A stretch of DNA of 64,000 nt from Ficedula albicollis. Its lineage: Eukaryota > Chordata > Aves > Passeriformes > Muscicapidae. Below are positions 55,102-64,000 of the stretch, piece by piece. Every line of letters starts with the position of its first letter. Position 1 is the first letter of the stretch. Below the pieces are notes generated by a model. That model saw only the letters and a program-made list of their open reading frames with translations. It was not told the origin of the DNA and searched no databases. The stretch lies in the NCBI RefSeq assembly GCF_000247815.1, contig NC_021673.1, positions 40,192,592 through 40,256,591 on the forward strand. Direction: 5' to 3'. The position numbers were made by a program, and so were the translations under genes.

Positions 55102-58100
55102 AATAGATAAAAGAATGCCAAAGTCATACCTTTCAGCTAATTTCAAGGGATATTTTTCTCAGCCTGTTGTTTTGCATTGACTTTTAAGTTTTGGTCCTTC
55201 TTCTGATTTCAGATGGTATTGGTTTTTTCAAAGGACCAGAAACTCCTTTTTTTTTTGCTCATCCCACTTACTAGTATTTCAGGGATGTGACAATAGCAGG
55301 TGTCAAATTTCATGTCAAAAATAAAATTGTTCAGACTGATGAGAATCCTTGAAACCACAGGTGAAGTTTCAGGCCAGTTAAATAAAGCTGTAGAGCATCC
55401 ATTTGTATCATTCATTCATATAATGAAACCTGTTCTTATAAGTCAGCTCTTGATATATTAACCCTGCAGTTATCCTCACACATAAATGGGAGATGTGTTG
55501 CTTTCGTCAGGATATAACCATATAAATCCCCTGTGCATGAATGGAAAAATAGAGGCCCTTAGGCTATAGGTATCAAAGGTCTCCCCTATACTTACAATAG
55601 CCTAATAAGGTTATTTTGAAGGCATAGGTAATTACTCACAGACTCCCTATAGCCAGTGATTCATTGTTCACTACTGAAACATTTCTAAATGAATTATGTT
55701 TTAAACAAGCAAATCCTTGGCCTTCTCTTTTATGGGAGGAAAAAGAAAACGGGAGGGACACAAAATTCCACCATTTTCCGTGTTAAATAAAGTACACTGC
55801 TTACTAGTTCAAAGGTCTCTGGTATTTGAAGCAGTTTAAATGTACTGCCATGCTTCTCGCTGTTTTGAATGGCTATTTCTGAATTTTGCATTTTGATAAA
55901 AATATTGTTGTTGTCATTAATTTGATATTTAGAAAAGACTGTGGATACAAGAGCTCAGCGCAATGAATAAAACAGTTGGAGTTAACTATCCCTGGGGATA
56001 GAATCAATCACTGTTGTAGAAGAGGGTGACATTTAAAAAAGAAACTCAGAAGGAAATGTCATGCTTAAAAAATTAGATTTAAACGCACTAGCTCCTGATT
56101 GATTTTTATTGCACTCACATGGATACACTGATTGATTATCAGCCTTACAAATGTTTAGTACCTTTCTCACTTCTCTAATAATCAGAATAATCTAATTTTC
56201 AATGTCATTTAAGTTACCATATTCAAGGTTATAATAGATTATATTTCTAATAAAACATGGCAATTATGTAATGAATAATACAAAGCTGCAAGGCAGAGTT
56301 TAAATTCACCTTCCTCAAAAAAAAAATTATAAAAAAAAGAAAAATACCATGAGTGGCTGGAAGGGCCAGTGTACGTGAAGGCGGGCGGCAGGACGATGTC
56401 TTCTGGATCTGCAGTGTGTTCCCCTGTGGTTGAACTGAGGTTCCTGGCGCATTGGCCGGGGTGGGTTTGCCATAGCTGAATGTTATTTCTCAATAGGAAA
56501 CCCTGGGCGGGCTCGAATTCTGTAATGGATGTGCTTGCTCTGTGCCTGGGGAAAAATGATAGCGTGCCAGGTGCTTATGAAATGTCTTCCATGATTGTTT
56601 CTCTGTGCTCCCTGTTAATTTTGATATGTGTCTGTAGAGAGATACTATCTCACTTAATTTGAGATGTTTTCTTCTGGCGATCGTTATCCAACAGTTGACA
56701 TGGTTGATTTCTCAGAATCAGCTACAAAATATGCAGGTTTCAATGTGCTTTGGTTTTGTAAGCCCCTTACACAACTGTGTACTTGTTATTGGCTTTGTCC
56801 ATTAGAGATGAGAGTTTTGTGTTTGAAATGGGCTTTGTCTCCAATCATTCTCCATATGTCAAAGCCAAGTTTTGGCATGGAAATTTGTTTTAAAATAGTT
56901 TCCTGGCTTTTTTTAAGACTGAGCTATTTTGCTAAAAAGAAAACATTATTTCATCTGGAAATCACGACCTAGGAAGCCAATCTATTTATAACTACCTGGC
57001 GTTCTGCATATTTTAGTATGTTTAGCTTGCAGTTGCACTGCTGTTAATGTGAACAGGAGTCCCACCGTCCTGAGCTGATGCTTTGTCAGTTTGTTGAACG
57101 TGATTTTGCTGCTTTTAAGAAGACTGTTTGGTTCCTTTACTTGTGTTGGAAATGGGGAACTCAAACTCCTTGAGTTCCCTTATCTTTGTGCTTTCTTCCA
57201 CCAGTTCTTTGGCCTGGAAGCTGCCTGGGATGTGCAGCTGGGTGTTGCTTTTGACCGTGGGGTCAGAGAGCCTAGTTCAGCAGTAGCAGCAGGGTTGTTA
57301 AGGCTCCCTTGGTTTGAGATTTTCCAAGGTGACTGATGGGAAAGACACCCTTATGGACTGCCATTCCATACCACACAGTTTGTTGAAGAGTAATGTGTGG
57401 TATATGTTGGGCATCTAACCTGATGGAGCAAACTTGGCATTAGCAGTAAATAAGCATTTTGCTTATTTGACTGAAATATTTGACTGAGATTGGCCACAGC
57501 TTCTAACTTCTGCCAGAATTAGGATTTTTCTAGCAGCTGCCTCTGGAGTTGGAGAAGCAAGAGCATGGAGGAGCTGTGCAAGGTTTGTGGGTTTCCACCC
57601 TAACAAGCAGCTTGGTGCTCCTGGATTTCCCGGCTGCAGTGCTGAGCATCGGCCCCGGGGGTGCATGTGGCACCATCGGCCTGCCCGGGCTGCCTGGCGT
57701 TCAGACAGGGACAGGTGGCTTCCCAGGGAGCAGGAGGACAGGCGGGACAGCGAGCCTCTCCCAGAAGGGAGAACTGGCAGGTCTGCAGCGTTCCTACCTC
57801 AGTTCACCTCTCACTTCTCTTCTCATTGGGTTTTACAAACAAAAGGAGTCTTTTTGCAAACCAACCTTGTGCCCAGCGCTGTGCAATTACTGACTTGCTC
57901 TGTGTGCTTTATGGTGCTTTTGAGGTTTGTTAGCTTAACGAGTCACTTCCAAAATATTTGGGGACAAGAGGAGTGTGGTTTTACAGGAATGCGAACTGAC
58001 TGGAAGCACTAGTAGTTGTTGCTACAGGAACAAAACCAGCTAACTAGTACACAGAGCTCTTCAAAGGTCACGGGGATCTCCAAGAGGTAAAACTGCAGTG

Positions 58101-59438
58101 ATAGCATTTCAAATAATGAATTCATAGCTGATTAATCATTGTAATTCATGAAAGGAGCTGTCTGTGTATCTTCTGCATATCTGGGGAAGCACAGGTTGTG
58201 CAAAAAATTGGAAAAATTACATTGCGAGTGGCATGTTCTTCTCCCTTGGACCTGTTTGTGCCACCTTTGACAGATGGATGTACAAATACTCACTATTTGA
58301 TTTTACCTGATTGTTTAGAAACTGCCTAAATCTCATGGGCTGGATCTCGTCTTATTCTTAGCCGAGCAGTGGCTAAGTTTGGTGGACCTGAGGGGCTTGT
58401 GTTTAAGACTGGACGATTCCCTGCATTAGGACATGCTTGAAATGACCCCGCTCAGGCAGGAGAATTGCTGCATGGTTGCTAAATGAGAGTACTGGGGTTC
58501 TTCAAGGGAAGCTGTTTGTGACTTCTCTATACTTAATTCCATCTACAGCAGACCCTGCTGTCCTTGAAGAACACATCTGACCCTCATGCTGCTTTTGTAC
58601 CCTATTCGTTACTTTAAGCATAAGAGGAGAAGTGTATCTGAGGCTAAGGAAAAAGCAATGGCAAACCTGGGGTGAGGAGGACAGACTGAACAGGACAAGA
58701 GGTGTTGTTCTGCCCCTCTATCATCAGGGAGGAGGCTGAACATCTGAAGGTAGGGGCTAGTTCTTAAGGCAACAGAAAGTACTTTTGCCAGCTTGCAAAC
58801 CCTGCTGTGGCTGCCTGGAGGTTTCTGGGTGTGGAAGTGCAAGTCCTGGCATGTGTGTCAAGGGGACAGGGAAGCTGTCAGAGGAAGATGGATTGGAGCA
58901 GACGTGCACAGGTGTGGGCGTGTGTCACTCAGCCTTCTGAGGCGCGTCAAGACCTGGCTTCTTCACGTATCAAGGTACACCTTTTTTCATTCTCCTCCCC
59001 ACACTGCCACCTTATTTATTTTTCTTTAACTTACAAGAATTCTCATAGGGCAAGAGAGCTTCCATACTGTCCCCTGTTGGGAGCTCCTAATTAATGCAGC
59101 CATCAAGTCAGAATTTAGTGGACAGTAATGAAATTCATAACCCGAGTTTTCTACGGCAGCATTAACTGTGACACAGATTCATCACTGGCGTATCATCATT
59201 AAAAGGCAGTGGAATTGCATCGGGGATTGATGTGATCATATGCATGTAAAGATCAAGATACCAAAAGGTGTGATTTATGTAATATAAGCATAAGCTGTAA
59301 TCCAAAACCCTTCCCACATGCAGTGTGACAGTTCCTGTTCCCAGAGCAGTGATGATTTTTTAATTTACTGCGTAAGTGTGTGTGTTTATATGTTTTTATT
59401 TAACTCCTTTAAACATAGTGTTGTCTTAAGGTCTCTTT

Positions 59439-59479
59439 TGTGTGTGTGTGTGTGTGTATGTGTGTGTGTGTGTGTGTGT
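59439..59479. repeat. (TG)n microsatellite, interrupted once
   Basis: About twenty TG dinucleotides are interrupted by a single TA (TGTGTGTATGTGTG). It is a simple sequence repeat in intronic DNA and a plausible polymorphic marker. Confidence 0.95.
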
Positions 59480-62082
59480 TGAATTATAGCTGTAGTTAAA
59501 TCTGCTCAATAGTTCAATGTTATTGAAATGCATTATACTTTTGGAGCTTATACATCAGCACTTTAATCCATTATCTTATAGGGAATATAGAAACACTGAC
59601 ATGTCTGATTCAGTCTTAATGAATAAAACAAGAATATATATATATTATTTTAAAAGCTATCAGAATCATATAAAGAAGTTAATGAGGAGCAAAAAACCTT
59701 CTTTGTTTTTAGGCTGTGTTACTTCTCCCCTTTCTACTCTCTGATTTGCACCAAAAACCAAAGAGGACAGAGTTGGGCCAATTTGGTGATGAGGATTGAT
59801 CAGCAGCTGTCCCTCTGGTGGCCTTTGGAGGGAAAGGGACTTCAGGTACAGCTGCATAAGTAGCAGTGCTGAGGTAGCAAAGGAACATGGCAGGGTTCCT
59901 GCCAGAGTTATCTGCTGGTCTCTGGGAGCCCTTGGCACCTGCTTTGAAGCCTGGCCTGAATAATGCGTTCATCTTCCACGAGGAGTTCAAAGCTGTTGAG
60001 GGAAGTAGCTGTTGAGGCTGTCTGCTTGGCAAATTTGTCAATCACCTTCTAGAGCTTTAAGTAAGCGGGGCTTTGTGATGAAGGTTTATTGCTCTTTGTG
60101 ATTGTGTAGCAGTTTACAGAATTTTCTAAGGAACTCTTTTATCCACCAAGTACAGCAGTGATTAGGATTTGTTTCTGAAGTGCAGTGGCAGTTTGCAGCA
60201 CTCGAGATGTACCTTTGGGTCGTGGATGTTTTTTCAGTGTAAAGCATGGTGCTTGTGCTCTGCCCTGGGGTCCAGCAAACAAAGCAGAGCATTTGCATGA
60301 AGGGAAAACTTGTACAAGGAAGCGGGAAGGAACCAGTCCATCCCCCCAAACCTGATTACACTGGTAGCATTGTACCTTTGCAAGGGATAACCTTTTTGGT
60401 CCACTCTTCTTGGTCTCCTTTGGATCTGTGCTCTCCAAACACCAAAATTGATGGTGTTCAAGGTTAGGCTTTAATACATTGGGGTGCTCAGCATCCCAGC
60501 CCTGATCCATCCAAGTATGTGACTGACTTCAGTGCGGGTCTTCCACACAGTTAAGTCAAGTTCATGCTTAAAATGTGAATGATTGGCACCAGAATTCTCT
60601 CAGTTGCAAATTCAGACCTTTAGTGAGAAAACCAGAGCCATACATTGCATGGACTATGTGGCTAATGGCCTTGTGAAGGAGAAAAAACATTCCCCACATC
60701 TCTGCTCCTTGTTTTCTATTACACACAATATGTTAATTCTGTAGATGCCTCTGATGCTTTCCCAGCCCACTATTTTTTCTGCTCTTTGTGATTATTTGTG
60801 GTTCACTGGCATGTGGGAAGCGGCCACAGAAGATGTAGAGATGGATCTGGGGAACCCACAGGGAAGAAGAGCTGGTGCAGAGGTGGCTCTGTGCTTCCCT
60901 CCCTACAGCACGGATAGATGCGCTTTCTGGGGCAGGACAGTACAAATAAGAATCAGCAGATCTTTGGCCATCCAAAATCCCTGGCCATGCTCACATGTGC
61001 CAAACCCACCAGCTGCACCCTCCAAGTTTAGGGCCTTGTTTTAAATATCGTGAGGTTTTGAATACTAACTATGTTAAGATTGGTTTTATTTATCCAATAA
61101 GATTTAGTCTTAAGGGTGTTTAATATTGACGTGGAGTCTTTGGGGAGAGGGATTGATTTTGCTTGGCTTTGTTGTAAAGCCTTATGCATCTGGTTACACT
61201 TAAGACGTTAGCTTTAGCTAACAGCAAGACTCTTGATAAAATTCACAATTACTGGCAATACTGTGGACATGGACTTATCTCCTGGGCACGTTTTGTAAAA
61301 TTAAGCTATTTTCATTAAAAGAACAAAGAGCAGCATGGTGATGGAGCAGCTGTCATATTTTATTACAAAACACAAATATGTGGGAAATCAATTACAGCGC
61401 TAGTGCGCACAATGCATATTTCCAGTAATCCCCCACGGCCGGGGGAAGGTAGAAGGCTGATCTGAGTGCAGAAGCAGATGGCAAGCAACTTTAGATAGCT
61501 TCACTGCCATTTTTTCTCTTTCAAGTGTTTGTGCTTCTGCTTTGATCTTCAGAACTTGAGTTTAACATGTTTCATCTTCTTTTGTTTACTGTTTTCACAT
61601 TTAACTTTCCTTTTAAATAACTTCTGTGTGGTGGAATTTGTGTTAGTATGGGGCTTTGTTATCTTCCATGCTGAGGTACTTAAGAAGAAAGACAGTTGCT
61701 GTCTTTTTTTAGTGTTGTTCACATCCAATAAAATAGCGACTGCGTCACTGCAGAGGACTTCACCATCAGCCATGCTCGGTGAAAAAATCCCACCTCACAA
61801 AGTTACTAAGACATTGTGCATATGAAGTTGCAGTAGACTTTCCTGGAAGGCAGATACTATGGAATTATGGTGGCACACCCACAACAAACCCTGTGGAAGT
61901 TTGGTCTCACCACTCTCACTACATTTAGTTCTTAAATTATTTCTAAATGAGTAAGCTGGAACTGGTGTTCTCTGTGCATATAACATTTTTATATTTACCT
62001 AAAATAATGTGTGTTTAAAATTACAGCATTTTACGGTGATTTGAAATAGAGCAGCAAAAGCAACATAGGTTGGTCTGAATAA

Positions 62083-64000
<1,918 letters not shown>

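Noticed and set aside
55806..55818. AGTTCA-A-AGGTCT, a DR1-like pair
   Set aside because: The second half-site ends in T instead of A. Imperfect pairs like this are expected by chance many times in 64 kb.
56505..56522. GGGCTCGAATTC, resembling a tRNA B box
   Set aside because: No matching A box, acceptor stem or cloverleaf could be built around it.
57549..58012. Collagen-like open frame (GLPGLPG and similar) in a GC-richer stretch
   Set aside because: The Gly-X-Y pattern lasts only a few triplets. Overlapping frames are equally open, and no splice sites or flanking exons fit a collagen gene.

Overview
This window is part of a vertebrate chromosome, most likely from a bird. It carries the middle of one gene, the retinoic acid receptor beta gene (RARB), on the + strand. 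Three coding exons are recognisable: 15040-15188, 36520-36661 and 62117-62277. They have consensus splice sites and mutually compatible phases. In order they encode the end of the A/B region plus the first zinc finger, the second zinc finger plus the C-terminal extension of the DNA-binding domain, and the hinge with the beginning of the ligand-binding domain. The first coding exon(s) lie before the window, and the rest of the ligand-binding domain lies after it. No other gene could be supported; almost every other ORF is short, lacks a recognisable domain, or is a homopolymer translation.

Layout: 1-15039 is the 3' part of a long intron. 15189-36519 (about 21.3 kb) is the intron between the two zinc-finger exons. 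36662-62116 (about 25.5 kb) separates the DNA-binding domain from the hinge. 62278-64000 is the start of the next intron. The introns are AT-rich and repeat-poor. They hold a CR1-like LINE 3' end (62744-62880), whose sequence type points to a bird, probably a neoavian. They also hold older fossils: two MIR-like SINE remnants, a decayed L2-like LINE tract with a small hAT-like element nested in it, and a pair of diverged dispersed repeats. Two CpG-dense islets (39918-40076 and 51137-51318) stand out in the second complete intron.

Two kinds of sequence look like products of assembly. First, there is an 801-nt pure G run (13726-14526) and a 336-nt G run followed by a 318-nt N gap (54405-55078). 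Both are bracketed by duplicated flanking sequence, as expected from failed gap closure using poly-G reads. Second, a series of two-copy tandem duplications with periods of 22-81 bp is scattered across the window. Their copies differ by a few, mostly transition, substitutions, which could mean two alleles laid end to end or genuine recent duplications.

For function, the most interesting items are three perfect direct repeats of the nuclear-receptor half-site RGKTCA inside the introns: DR2 at 29490, DR3 at 31666 (minus strand) and DR0 at 52340. They are candidates for autoregulation or cross-regulation of this receptor gene. I found no evidence of a novel multi-gene system in this window.
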